DNA of 28,528 bases from an uncultured Prevotella sp. (GCA_937916405.1 CALFUF010000013.1:1-28528); one strand, 5' to 3'; shown: positions 8,300 to 16,598, counted from the first letter of the stretch. Numbers and translations: made by a program. Notes: generated by a model not told the origin, from the sequence alone.

Positions 8300-9676
8300 A
8301 TGAAGATACGAGGTATTATTGCAATAGCAGCTTTGTTGACCGCCTTGCCCATACAGGCAAGGATGGCTGATGATAGCACGAGAGTTCAGAGTGTGGTGGA
8401 CGAGGTAATCTGGGTAGTTGGTGATGAAGCTATCCTGAAATCTGATGTGGAAGCAATGCGTATCCAGGGTCAGCAAGAGGGAATGCGCTGGAAAGGTGAT
8501 CCAGACTGTGCTATCCCTGAGCAGATTGCTGTGCAGAAACTCTATCTCCATCAGGCAGCCATTGATAGTATTGAGGTGACTGAGGCTGAGATAACGCAAG
8601 GTATAGAACAGCAGATTGAGTATATGGTCTCTGTGATTGGCTCTCGTGAGAAACTGGAAGAGTATCACAAAAAGAGCATGAATCAGATTCGTAATGAGCT
8701 TCGTGAGTCATTTCGTGATCGTCAGTTGATTCAGGGAATGCAACGCCAATTGGTGAAGGATATCACTGTCACCCCTGCTGACGTTCGCAGATATTTCGCA
8801 GACCTGTCTCAAGACAGTATTCCTTTCGTACCCACAGAGGTTGAGGTGCAGATCATTGCCCAGACGCCACGTGTTAGTCAGGAAGAGGTGAATCGAGTTA
8901 AAGAGGAGTTGCGTGACTATACCGATCGCGTGAATAGGGGAGAGACCTCTTTCCAGACATTGGCTCGTCTATATTCTGAAGACCCAGGTACTGCTCGTCG
9001 TGGTGGCGAGTTGGGCTATACTGGACGTGGCACACTCGATCAAGCTTTTGCCAATGTCGCTTTTAACTTGACAGACCCGAAGAAAATCTCAAAAATAGTT
9101 GAGTCTGAGTTTGGATTCCATATTATTCAGTTGATAGACAAGCGAGGTGATAAGGTGAATGTTCGTCACATTCTCCGCAAACCAGTTGTTAGCCAAGAGG
9201 CAATCGACCAGTCTTTAGCTCGGCTGGACTCTATCCGTTCTGACATCAGGGAAGGAAAATTCACCTTTGAGGCTGGTGCTTCTCTGATTTCCGATGATAA
9301 GGACACCCGTAATAATAATGGACTAATGGCTAATGCCACACAAAATGGTCGTACTTCCCGCTTCCAACTGCAAGATCTTCCTTCAGAGGTGGCTCGTGCG
9401 GTGGACTCTTTGAAAGTAGGTGATATCTCTGCCCCCTTCCAGATGATAAACGATCGTGGAAAAACAGTTTGCGTCATTGCGAAGTTGAAGAGCCGTACGG
9501 AAGGACACAAAGCAACTATTACGGAAGATTTCCAGGTAATGAAGGATGTGGTACTTGAGAAACGTCGTCAAGAAAAACTTCATCAATGGGTGGTTAACAA
9601 AATCAAGTCAACCTATGTCCGTATAAACGACAGATATAAGGATTGCCAATTTGAATATCAGGGCTGGATTAAATGA
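8300..9676 (+). CDS. surA: Peptidyl-prolyl isomerase SurA (outer-membrane protein chaperone)
   Basis: This 458-residue SurA homologue is a periplasmic chaperone that delivers unfolded beta-barrel proteins to the outer membrane. It has a signal peptide (1-20), a SurA N-terminal helical domain (about 28-175) opening with VDEVIWVVGDEAIL, a parvulin domain 1 (about 180-281, GGELGYTGRGTLDQAF...GFHIIQLIDKRG) and a second parvulin domain (about 285-396, VRHIL...). A C-terminal helix completes the chaperone core, as in E. coli SurA (428 residues). I chose ATG 8300, two bases after the previous stop; a TTG at 8294 is possible but less likely. It overlaps the next gene by 4 nt (ATGA). Confidence 0.88.
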   Translation: MKIRGIIAIAALLTALPIQARMADDSTRVQSVVDEVIWVVGDEAILKSDVEAMRIQGQQEGMRWKGDPDCAIPEQIAVQKLYLHQAAIDSIEVTEAEITQGIEQQIEYMVSVIGSREKLEEYHKKSMNQIRNELRESFRDRQLIQGMQRQLVKDITVTPADVRRYFADLSQDSIPFVPTEVEVQIIAQTPRVSQEEVNRVKEELRDYTDRVNRGETSFQTLARLYSEDPGTARRGGELGYTGRGTLDQAFANVAFNLTDPKKISKIVESEFGFHIIQLIDKRGDKVNVRHILRKPVVSQEAIDQSLARLDSIRSDIREGKFTFEAGASLISDDKDTRNNNGLMANATQNGRTSRFQLQDLPSEVARAVDSLKVGDISAPFQMINDRGKTVCVIAKLKSRTEGHKATITEDFQVMKDVVLEKRRQEKLHQWVVNKIKSTYVRINDRYKDCQFEYQGWIK

Positions 9677-11319
9677 GACTCCGTACAGTAGCTTTCCTGC
9701 TGCTGTGCCTGTTCGGGTTGAGTCTCGTCTGGGCGATGCAGCCTTCCCGCAAGCGTAATACTCCCCGCAAGCGGCAAGAGGATAAGCGTGTCTATCTGGT
9801 TCACTCCGACCAGTTGCGTTACGACCAGTATCGGAATGGAGACGCTCAGATATTGGTGGGTAATGTTCATTTTCGCCATATGGGTGCTAACCTCTATTGC
9901 GATAGTGCTAATTTCTTCCAGCAGACTAATTCCTTTGAGGCTTTCGGTCATGTCAAGATGTTACAGGGCGATACGCTAAAACTCTTTAGTGACTATGCTT
10001 ATTATGACGGGAATGCGCAAATAGCTCAGGCTCGTTATAATGTAGTGCTTAAACATAGGCAGTCTACACTTTATACGGATAGCCTCGATTATGACCGTCT
10101 GTATAATTTCGGTAATTTTTTCGAAGGCGGAAAGCTGGTAGATAATAATTCTACACTGACCAGTGACTGGGGAGAATATCATACGGACACCAAAATAGCG
10201 ATGTTCTATTATGATGTCCGTCTTCGTGACAAGAATTTCTATCTAACTACAGATTCTTTGTATTATGACACACAAACTTCTCGTGCTCATATTGTAGGAC
10301 CCTCCAATATTACTTCAGGTACGAGTCACATTTACAGTGAGGATGGTTATTATAATACGAAGACTGAGACTTCAGAGCTCTTTGGGCGTTCTGTAATGAA
10401 TGACCAAGGTCGGACTATGGTGGGGGATAGTGTCTACCATGATGCTAAGAAAGGTACCAGTTATGCTTATTGGAATGTCATATATACAGACTCTACAAAT
10501 AAAAACCGGTTGACAGGTGACTATTGTGAGTATAATGACTCAACGGGATATGCGATGGCTACCAATAGAGCTGTGGCAATGGATTTCTCCCAAAAGGATA
10601 CACTATATATGCATGCTGATACTTTTAAATTGTTTACTTACAATATCAACACGGATTCTGTCTATCGTAAGATACATGCATATAATAAGGTACGCGCATA
10701 CCGAATAGACGTTCAGGCTGTGTGTGACTCACTGGTTTATAATTCGAAAGATTCTTGTATGACGATGTATCGAGATCCAATTGTCTGGAATAATAGTCAA
10801 CAGTTATTTGGTGAGGAGATACGTGTCTATATGAAAGACTCCACAATCAATAGAGCTCATGTAATAGGGCAGGCTTTCTCCACAGAGCAGATGTCAGATA
10901 CAGTCCATTTTAATCAGGTTTCTTCTAAAGAGATGTTAGCTTTTTTTGAGAAAGGTGAGATTTATGAAACGGATGCTGTAGGTAATGTGTTGATAGTCTA
11001 TTATCCTATAGATGAGTCAGACAGTACACTTATAGGATTGAACTATACAGAGACACCTCTGATGAAAATGTTCCTTGAAAAGAGGAAGATGAAGAAGATA
11101 TGGATGGAGAAACCTGTAGGAACTCTTTATCCTATGACGCAGATTCCACCGTCCAAATATTTCCTTCCCCAGTATGCTTGGTTTGATTATATCCGACCGC
11201 TTGATAAGGATGATATCTTTAATTGGCGGCCAAAGAATGCTGGACAAGAACTGAAAGAAATCAAGCGTAGGGAAGCTCCAAAACAAAAATTGAACAGAAA
11301 GGAGACGAAGGATGAGTGA
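9673..11319 (+). CDS. OstA/LptA-like LPS transport or assembly protein
   Basis: This 548-residue exported protein has a signal peptide (about 1-21) followed by a basic stretch. From residue 38 it consists of repeated beta-strand units of the OstA/LptA type, with recurring patterns such as LYxDSxxYD, GDSVYHDA and TDSLYYDT. In E. coli, LptA builds the periplasmic bridge carrying LPS to the outer membrane and LptD has the same fold at its N-terminus; this form is much longer than LptA (185). It starts within the surA stop (4-nt overlap) and overlaps mutL by 8 nt. Lying beside two SurA-type chaperones, it fits an outer-membrane biogenesis group. That it moves LPS is inferred from the fold. Confidence 0.8.
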   Translation: MRLRTVAFLLLCLFGLSLVWAMQPSRKRNTPRKRQEDKRVYLVHSDQLRYDQYRNGDAQILVGNVHFRHMGANLYCDSANFFQQTNSFEAFGHVKMLQGDTLKLFSDYAYYDGNAQIAQARYNVVLKHRQSTLYTDSLDYDRLYNFGNFFEGGKLVDNNSTLTSDWGEYHTDTKIAMFYYDVRLRDKNFYLTTDSLYYDTQTSRAHIVGPSNITSGTSHIYSEDGYYNTKTETSELFGRSVMNDQGRTMVGDSVYHDAKKGTSYAYWNVIYTDSTNKNRLTGDYCEYNDSTGYAMATNRAVAMDFSQKDTLYMHADTFKLFTYNINTDSVYRKIHAYNKVRAYRIDVQAVCDSLVYNSKDSCMTMYRDPIVWNNSQQLFGEEIRVYMKDSTINRAHVIGQAFSTEQMSDTVHFNQVSSKEMLAFFEKGEIYETDAVGNVLIVYYPIDESDSTLIGLNYTETPLMKMFLEKRKMKKIWMEKPVGTLYPMTQIPPSKYFLPQYAWFDYIRPLDKDDIFNWRPKNAGQELKEIKRREAPKQKLNRKETKDE

Positions 11320-13102
11320 CGTAATACAGCTATTGCCAGATTCTGTTGCCAATCAGATTGCTGCAGGTGAAGTGATACAACGCCCTGCGTCTGTTGTTAA
11401 AGAGTTAGTAGAGAATGCTGTGGATGCTGGTGCACAAACGATTCGAGTCCTGGTGGTAGATGCCGGACGTACTTCCATTCAGGTAATTGATGATGGAAAA
11501 GGAATGTCGGATACTGATGCCCGACTAGCCTTTGAACGGCATGCAACTTCAAAGATTAGAAAAGCGGATGATTTATTTGCTTTGACCACAATGGGCTTTC
11601 GCGGTGAGGCATTGCCGTCTGTTGTTGCTGTTTCTCAAGTAGAATTACGTACAAGGTTGGAGGGGAATGAACTTGGTACTTGTTTACATATTTCTGGTTC
11701 GAAAGTAGAGTCACAAGAACCCATCAGTTGTCCTGTCGGTAGTAATTTCAAAGTAGAGAATCTTTTCTATAATGTACCTGCCCGTCGCAAGTTCCTCAAG
11801 TCAAACGCGACAGAGCTGAATAATATTATTACAGCATTTGAGCGTATCGTATTAGTATATCCTAAGATATACTTCTCTTTATATAGCAATGGACAGGAGT
11901 TGCTGAACTTAAAAGGTGGAACCCTTCGCCAACGTATAGTTGACGTATTTGGCAAACGCTTCAATCAGGATTTGTTGGAAGTGAAGGTAGATACGGCAGT
12001 ATGTAAAATTTCGGGTTTTGTTGGTAAACCTGAGTCTGCCAAGAAGAAAGGGGCGCATGAGTACTTTTTTGTTAATGGACGTTTCATGAAACATGCCTAT
12101 TTTCATAAAGCAGTGATGCAGGCATTTGATCGTTTAGTTCCTGTTGGTATGCAGGTACCTTATTTTATATACTTTGAAGTTGCCCCAAGTGATATCGATG
12201 TGAATATCCATCCGACTAAAACTGAAATTAAATTTGAAAATGAGCAAACAATCTGGCAGATTCTTATAGCTGCCGTCAGAGATGCTATAGGCAGGTTTTG
12301 TGAAATACCCCAGATTGATTTCGACACGGAAGGGCAACCAGATATTCCAACTTTCAATCCTGTTGCCCAGAAGGTAGACTCCCCTCTTCCTTCGTACAAT
12401 CCTTCATATAATCCGTTTAAGCAGCATCAACCTGTAGAGCGTTCCAAGAAAATAATTGAAGGATGGGAAAAGCTTTATGAACAATTGCTGGAGCAAACCC
12501 AACAACCCATGGAAATGGAAGTGTTTGAGGTGGAGGAAAAGTCTCCTGTACATTATCAATATAAAGGGCGCTATATAATGACAGCAGTAAAGTCTGGTTT
12601 GATGATTATCGATCAGTACCGTGCTGATGTACGTATTCGATATGAGCGATATTTAACTCAACTGGAGTCTCAAACTGTCAATAGTCAACGAATGTTGTTT
12701 CCTGAAGTTGTACAGTTCTCTGCGTCTGATGCTGTTGTTTTGGAGAAAATACTGCCAGAATTACAAGCGATGGGATTTGAATTGACAGATCTTGGGAAAT
12801 ATAGTTACGGTATTCAAGCAATTCCTGCTGGTCTTGATGGACTGAATTTTGTCCAGTTGCTTCAAGAGATGGTGAGTGATACCATAGAGAAAGGCTTCGG
12901 AAGTTTACACGACATTCATTCGTCTCTCGCTTTAAGCCTTGCTCGTCATGCTGCGATACCACAAGGACAGATTCTTAATAATGAGGAAATGGAAAATATT
13001 GTAAATGAGCTGTTTGCTTGCTCTAATGTGAATTATACTCCTGATGGCAAAGCTATCCTTTGTATCTTGCCTCAGCGTGAGATAGAACAATTATTAAGAT
13101 GA
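11312..13102 (+). CDS. mutL: DNA mismatch repair protein MutL
   Basis: This 596-residue mismatch-repair protein couples MutS recognition to strand removal. The N-terminal GHKL ATPase has NQIAAGEV (14-21), ENAVDAG (34-40), DDGKGM (60-65) and GFRGEAL (95-101). The transducer domain includes DVNIHPTKTEIKF (295-308). A Pro/Gln-rich linker (about 340-405) leads to the C-terminal dimerisation domain. That domain has a QxxLxP-type beta-clamp motif (QRMLFP, from Gln459), but the metal-binding endonuclease motif DQHAxxExxxxE is degenerate (DQYRADVRIRYE, 434-445), and the far C-terminus reads CILPQRE in place of CPHGRP. It overlaps the upstream gene by 8 nt and ends the guaB run. Confidence 0.95.
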   Translation: MSDVIQLLPDSVANQIAAGEVIQRPASVVKELVENAVDAGAQTIRVLVVDAGRTSIQVIDDGKGMSDTDARLAFERHATSKIRKADDLFALTTMGFRGEALPSVVAVSQVELRTRLEGNELGTCLHISGSKVESQEPISCPVGSNFKVENLFYNVPARRKFLKSNATELNNIITAFERIVLVYPKIYFSLYSNGQELLNLKGGTLRQRIVDVFGKRFNQDLLEVKVDTAVCKISGFVGKPESAKKKGAHEYFFVNGRFMKHAYFHKAVMQAFDRLVPVGMQVPYFIYFEVAPSDIDVNIHPTKTEIKFENEQTIWQILIAAVRDAIGRFCEIPQIDFDTEGQPDIPTFNPVAQKVDSPLPSYNPSYNPFKQHQPVERSKKIIEGWEKLYEQLLEQTQQPMEMEVFEVEEKSPVHYQYKGRYIMTAVKSGLMIIDQYRADVRIRYERYLTQLESQTVNSQRMLFPEVVQFSASDAVVLEKILPELQAMGFELTDLGKYSYGIQAIPAGLDGLNFVQLLQEMVSDTIEKGFGSLHDIHSSLALSLARHAAIPQGQILNNEEMENIVNELFACSNVNYTPDGKAILCILPQREIEQLLR

Positions 13103-13150
13103 TTTTAACTTTATTTAGAGCATTTTGGGGTATTAAAACCGATAAAAATC

Positions 13151-13169
13151 AACTTTTTTCGTAAAAAAG
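13151..13169 (+). terminator. A/T-only hairpin after mutL, possible terminator
   Basis: ACTTTTTT (13152-13159), CGT and AAAAAAGT (13163-13170) form an 8-bp stem with a 3-nt loop, followed by GCAATTTTTT. It may end the guaB-mutL transcript. The stem has only one G-C pair, so the call is weak. Confidence 0.3.
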
Positions 13170-13190
13170 TGCAATTTTTTCCCAAAAAAG

Positions 13191-13221
13191 TTTGTAGATT
13201 TGAAAATTATGTTTACTTTTG
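13191..13221 (+). promoter_or_regulatory. Promoter of the OmpA-family gene
   Basis: TTTG (13191-13194), an exact 19-bp spacer and TACTTTTG (13214-13221), followed by CACA, give the best promoter match in the window, fitting a strongly expressed porin. The leader is AT-rich, about 45 nt, with no Shine-Dalgarno sequence. Confidence 0.85.
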
Positions 13222-13272
13222 CACAATAATTGATAAAAGTGTATATCATTTAATATTAATATTAGTATAGGT

Positions 13273-14439
13273 ATGAAAAAGTTATTAATGGTACTGGCTT
13301 TTGCCGGTGTTTCTGTTGTCTCAATGGCACAGGAGGCTGTACCTACAGAGAAGTACAGCGTTGCAACTAATTCTTTCTGGAGCAACTGGTTTGTTCAGGC
13401 TAATGTTGTTGGAACTTCTTTCTATGGAAGTCAGGAAGGTGCTTTTATGAAGCCCAAAACTCTTTTCAAGAACTACCGTACAAACCTCGGTTTCTCAGTA
13501 GCCCTTGGTAAGTGGTTTACTCCAGGTATCGGTCTTCGCACTAAGTTTACTGGAATTTGGGGTCGCTCGGTTATCGGTGAGAACAAGAAAGACAATGCTA
13601 GTAAGTATTGGGTATTGAATGAGCAGGTTCTGTTCAACCTCAGCAATATGCTGTGTGGTTACAGTGAAACTCGTGTATGGAACTTCATTCCTTATGTAGG
13701 TGCTGGTGTAGGTCGCAACATGAGCTACAACACATACTCTATGGATTTGAATGCTGGTATCTTGAACATGTTCCGTCTGAACAAGAAGGTTGCTATCAAC
13801 CTTGATATCAACTATGGTTTGTTCGATCCTCGTTTCGATGGTATCAATGCTACAAATTCTACAACGAAGAATACTTTCAAGAACATGGACCGTACTCTCA
13901 GTGTTGAGGTTGGTTTGACTTACAACTTCGGTAAGGCTACTTGGAGCAAGACTCCAGACGTAGAGGCTATCAAGGCTCTCTCTCAGGGTCAGATCGACGC
14001 TCTGAACGCTCAGCTTGCTGACGCTAATGCAGAGAACGCTCGTCTCCGCAACCAGATTGCAAACCACAAGTGTCCAACTGCTACCAATGCTGTTGACGCT
14101 AAGACTACTGTTAAGGAGATTGTTTCTGCTCCAGTATCTGTATTCTTCAACATCGGTAAGTCAAAGGTTGCTTCACAGAAGGATCTCCAGAACGTACAGG
14201 CTGTTGCTGAAGCTGCAAAGGCTAACAACGCTAAGATTGTCGTAACTGGTTATGCTGATAGCAAGACTGGTAACGCTAACTTCAACCAGACTCTGTCTGA
14301 GAAGCGTGCAAATGCTGTTGCTGACGCTCTTGTTAACATGGGTGTTGATCGCTCTAACATTGAGATCAATGCAGCTGGTGGTGTTGATACACTGTCTCCA
14401 ATCAGCTTCAACCGTCGTGCAACTGTTGAGTTGAAATAA
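13273..14439 (+). CDS. OmpA-family outer-membrane porin
   Basis: This 388-residue outer-membrane protein has a signal peptide (about 1-19, ending VSMA/Q), an N-terminal beta-barrel (about 28-225, alternating aromatic strands) and a short coiled-coil linker (about 235-265, QIDALNAQLADANAENARLR). A C-terminal OmpA/MotB peptidoglycan-binding domain (about 278-388) contains TGYADSKTGNANFNQTLSEKRANAV, with the conserved Asp and Arg that bind diaminopimelate, and NRRATVEL near the end. It should anchor the outer membrane to the cell wall and may form a pore. Codon use is strongly biased (CGT, AAC, GCT), as in highly expressed genes. It has its own consensus promoter and strong terminator, so it is monocistronic. 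Confidence 0.92.
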   Translation: MKKLLMVLAFAGVSVVSMAQEAVPTEKYSVATNSFWSNWFVQANVVGTSFYGSQEGAFMKPKTLFKNYRTNLGFSVALGKWFTPGIGLRTKFTGIWGRSVIGENKKDNASKYWVLNEQVLFNLSNMLCGYSETRVWNFIPYVGAGVGRNMSYNTYSMDLNAGILNMFRLNKKVAINLDINYGLFDPRFDGINATNSTTKNTFKNMDRTLSVEVGLTYNFGKATWSKTPDVEAIKALSQGQIDALNAQLADANAENARLRNQIANHKCPTATNAVDAKTTVKEIVSAPVSVFFNIGKSKVASQKDLQNVQAVAEAAKANNAKIVVTGYADSKTGNANFNQTLSEKRANAVADALVNMGVDRSNIEINAAGGVDTLSPISFNRRATVELK

Positions 14440-14462
14440 TCAAGTTAAACGATAATAAGTAG

Positions 14463-14491
14463 TCCCGAGCGCAAACGCGCTCGGGATTTTT
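14463..14491 (+). terminator. Strong intrinsic terminator after ompA-like gene
   Basis: TCCCGAGCGC (14463-14472), AAAC and GCGCTCGGGA (14477-14486) form a perfect 10-bp stem with a 4-nt loop, followed by five T. The tRNA gene begins only two bases after the last T. Confidence 0.92.
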
Positions 14492-14493
14492 AA

Positions 14494-14568
14494 GGGCGCT
14501 TAGCTCAGCTGGTTTAGAGCATCTGCCTTACAAGCAGAGGGTCGGGGGTTCGAATCCCTCAGCGCCCA
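14494..14568 (+). tRNA. tRNA-Val (anticodon TAC), copy 1
   Basis: A complete cloverleaf: acceptor GGGCGCT/AGCGCCC, D arm GCTC/GAGC, anticodon stem TCTGC/GCAGA with loop CTTACAA (anticodon TAC, reading GUA and related Val codons), and T arm GGGGG-TTCGAAT-CCCTC with one G-T pair. The discriminator is A and CCA is not encoded. It is identical over all 75 bases to the copy at 16519-16593. No promoter of its own is visible, and the ompA terminator ends two bases upstream. Confidence 0.96.
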
Positions 14569-14575
14569 CAAAAAG

Positions 14576-14612
14576 AAGACCGTAAGACAAAATGTTTTAC
14601 GGTCTTTTCTTT
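14576..14612 (+). terminator. Terminator after tRNA-Val copy 1
   Basis: Bases 14576-14589 pair with 14593-14606: a 14-bp stem with one G-T pair, loop AAA, core GACCGTAA/TTACGGTC. TTTTCTTT follows. Confidence 0.75.
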
Positions 14613-14641
14613 GGTGTTTTCATAAATATTATTTACCTTTG
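14610..14641 (+). promoter_or_regulatory. Promoter of phenylacetate-CoA ligase gene
   Basis: TTTG (14610-14613), a 20-bp spacer and TACCTTTG (14634-14641), followed by CAAC. The -33 element overlaps the tail of the tRNA terminator. The leader is about 35 nt. Confidence 0.75.
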
Positions 14642-14683
14642 CAACACACAAAACTATGACGAACTTAGAGCAATAACAAGAAA

Positions 14684-15994
14684 ATGAAAAGAACAATGAT
14701 TTGGAATGAGAGTGTAGAATGCATGGATCGTGAGCAGTTGCGTGAGATCCAGAGCATCAGACTAAGAAAGATGGCAGAGTATGTATATCATAACACGCCA
14801 TTCTATCGTAAGAAATTTCAAGAGATGGGTTTAGAGCCAGGCGATATCAAGGATATTGATGATATCGTTAAATTGCCGTTTACCAATAAGCTTGACTTGC
14901 GCGACAACTATCCTTTTGGTTTAGCGGCAGTTCCAATGAGTCAAATTGTGCGCATTCATGCCTCATCAGGAACAACTGGTAAACCTGTGGTAGTGCTTCA
15001 TACACGTAAGGATATCGCTATGTGGACGGAGGCGATCTCTCGTGCTTTTACAGCTTATGGTGCTACGAAAGATGATATTTTTCAGGTGTCATATGGTTAT
15101 GGGCTATTTACGGGTGGATTGGGCGCTCATGATGGCGCAACGAATATTGGTGCTAGTGTAATTCCAATGTCTTCTGGTAATACGCAAAAGCAAATTACGT
15201 TGATGCATGACTTTGGCGCATCAGTGCTATGCTGTACCCCTTCTTATGCGATGTTCTTAGGTGAGGCAGTGCGTGAGAGCGAGTGGCCTCGTGAGGAGTT
15301 CAAATTGCGTATTGGTGCCTTTGGTGCTGAACCGTGGACCGAGGAGATGCGTCAGAAGTTGGAGTCATCTATGGGTATTAAGGCATATGATATTTATGGC
15401 TTGAGCGAGATAGCTGGTCCTGGTGTAGGCTATGAGTGCGAATGCCAACATGGCACGCACCTTAATGAGGATTATTTTTACCCAGAGATTCTGAATCCTG
15501 AAACGGGTGAGCCAATGCCTGAAGGCGAATTAGGTGAATTAACTTTCACCCATCTGACAAAAGAGGGTATGCCATTGCTGCGTTATCGTACACATGACTT
15601 AACGGCTCTTCATTATGAAAAATGTTCCTGTGGACGTACTCTTGTGCGCATGGACCGCATCCTTGGACGTTGTGACGATATGCTGATTATTCGTGGCGTT
15701 AATGTCTTCCCATCCCAAATTGAGGCAGTCATTTTGTCGTTACCAGAATATGAACCTCATTTCTTGTTAACCGTTGACCGTGTTAACAATACAGATACCA
15801 GCGAATTGAAAGTGGAGGTGAAGGAGGATTTCTTCACCGATGATATGGCTACGATGGTTGGCTTGCAGAAGAAACTGGAGGCAGAGCTTCGCTCCGTCAT
15901 TGGTCTTGGCTTCAAGATCAAGCTGGTGGAGCCTAAGGGTATCGAGCGCTCGACAGGTAAGGCAAAGCGCGTGATAGATAATCGTAAACTATAA
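14684..15994 (+). CDS. paaK: Phenylacetate-CoA ligase (AMP-forming)
   Basis: This 436-residue adenylate-forming enzyme should activate phenylacetate, or a related aryl acid, to its CoA thioester through an acyl-AMP. It has the phosphate loop SSGTTGKP (94-101), the adenine-binding YGLSEIAGPGVGYEC and the hinge region RILGRCDDMLIIRGVNVFPSQIE, with the PaaK C-terminal domain after it. The length is normal for the family. A second in-frame ATG lies at 14696. An ACT-domain gene follows after 19 nt, a common partner of paaK in anaerobes, where the pair often goes with indolepyruvate oxidoreductase. No such genes are in this window, so the true substrate is inferred from the family only. Confidence 0.88.
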   Translation: MKRTMIWNESVECMDREQLREIQSIRLRKMAEYVYHNTPFYRKKFQEMGLEPGDIKDIDDIVKLPFTNKLDLRDNYPFGLAAVPMSQIVRIHASSGTTGKPVVVLHTRKDIAMWTEAISRAFTAYGATKDDIFQVSYGYGLFTGGLGAHDGATNIGASVIPMSSGNTQKQITLMHDFGASVLCCTPSYAMFLGEAVRESEWPREEFKLRIGAFGAEPWTEEMRQKLESSMGIKAYDIYGLSEIAGPGVGYECECQHGTHLNEDYFYPEILNPETGEPMPEGELGELTFTHLTKEGMPLLRYRTHDLTALHYEKCSCGRTLVRMDRILGRCDDMLIIRGVNVFPSQIEAVILSLPEYEPHFLLTVDRVNNTDTSELKVEVKEDFFTDDMATMVGLQKKLEAELRSVIGLGFKIKLVEPKGIERSTGKAKRVIDNRKL

Positions 15995-16013
15995 AACTAA
16001 AAACAGAGATATT

Positions 16014-16439
16014 ATGTTAGCAAAGCAATTGTCTATTTTCTTAGAGAATAAGTCTGGTCGTCTCACGGAGGTGACGGATGTGTTGGGTGAAGCGGGAGTT
16101 AATCTCTCTGCGATGAGTATTGCAGATAACTCTGATTTCGGAATTTTGCGTTGTATTGTGAGTGACCCGGACAAAGCTTATCAGGTCTTGAAGGCAGCCC
16201 ATTTTGCAGTGAAGATCACAGATGTCATTGGATTTATATGTCCAAACACTAGTGGCTCTTTAGCAAAAGTGCTTAAGATGCTCTCTGATGCAGGAGTCTT
16301 TATAGAGTATATGTACTCTTTTGCCAATGGTGATGTAGCGCATGTGGTGATTCGGCCTACTGATTTGGAGAGTTGTGAGCGTATTCTCGCAGAGAAGAAA
16401 GTTGATCTAATGGCAGCGAGTGATTTATATAAATTATAA
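16014..16439 (+). CDS. Tandem ACT-domain protein
   Basis: This 141-residue cytoplasmic protein consists only of two ACT domains (about 1-70 and 71-141). Each begins with a strand-loop of the type LSIFLENKSGRLTEVTDVLGEAGVNLSAMSI, the second being FICPNTSGSLAKVLKMLSDAGVFIEYMYSF. ACT pairs bind small ligands, usually amino acids, at their interface. With phenylacetate-CoA ligase 19 nt upstream and in the same transcript, it probably senses an aromatic amino acid or a catabolite and tunes that pathway. No catalytic domain is present. The family is certain; ligand and target are inferred. Confidence 0.85.
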   Translation: MLAKQLSIFLENKSGRLTEVTDVLGEAGVNLSAMSIADNSDFGILRCIVSDPDKAYQVLKAAHFAVKITDVIGFICPNTSGSLAKVLKMLSDAGVFIEYMYSFANGDVAHVVIRPTDLESCERILAEKKVDLMAASDLYKL

Positions 16440-16466
16440 AGAAAAAGTAAAAAAGTGGTGCAAAAG

Positions 16467-16498
16467 TTTGGTGGTTTCAAAAAAACTCCTTACCTTTG
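16467..16498 (+). promoter_or_regulatory. Promoter of tRNA-Val copy 2
   Basis: TTTG (16467-16470), a 20-bp spacer and TACCTTTG (16491-16498), followed by CACC. The start of transcription should fall about 14 nt before the tRNA 5' end at 16519. Confidence 0.75.
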
Positions 16499-16518
16499 CA
16501 CCCGCTTACAACAAGTAA

Positions 16519-16593
16519 GGGCGCTTAGCTCAGCTGGTTTAGAGCATCTGCCTTACAAGCAGAGGGTCGGGGGTTCGAATCCCTCAGCGCCCA
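16519..16593 (+). tRNA. tRNA-Val (anticodon TAC), copy 2
   Basis: Identical base for base to the tRNA-Val at 14494-14568: same cloverleaf, anticodon TAC in loop CTTACAA, no encoded CCA. Unlike copy 1 it has its own clear promoter just upstream and a terminator just downstream. Confidence 0.96.
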
Positions 16594-16598
16594 CAAAA

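Noticed and set aside
1489..13164. The 15-mer CAACTTTTTTCGTAA occurs both before clpP (1489-1503) and before ompA (13150-13164)
   Set aside because: One shared AT-rich 15-mer is about what chance gives in 28 kb, and the two copies sit at different positions relative to their promoters.
13495..14067. Minus-strand frame of 190 codons inside the OmpA-like gene
   Set aside because: It is a shadow of a strongly codon-biased gene with no recognisable domain or promoter.
14656..14676. Six-codon open frame (MTNLEQ) in the leader of paaK, possible leader peptide
   Set aside because: It has no run of a regulatory amino acid, and no alternative hairpins follow; short frames like this are expected by chance.
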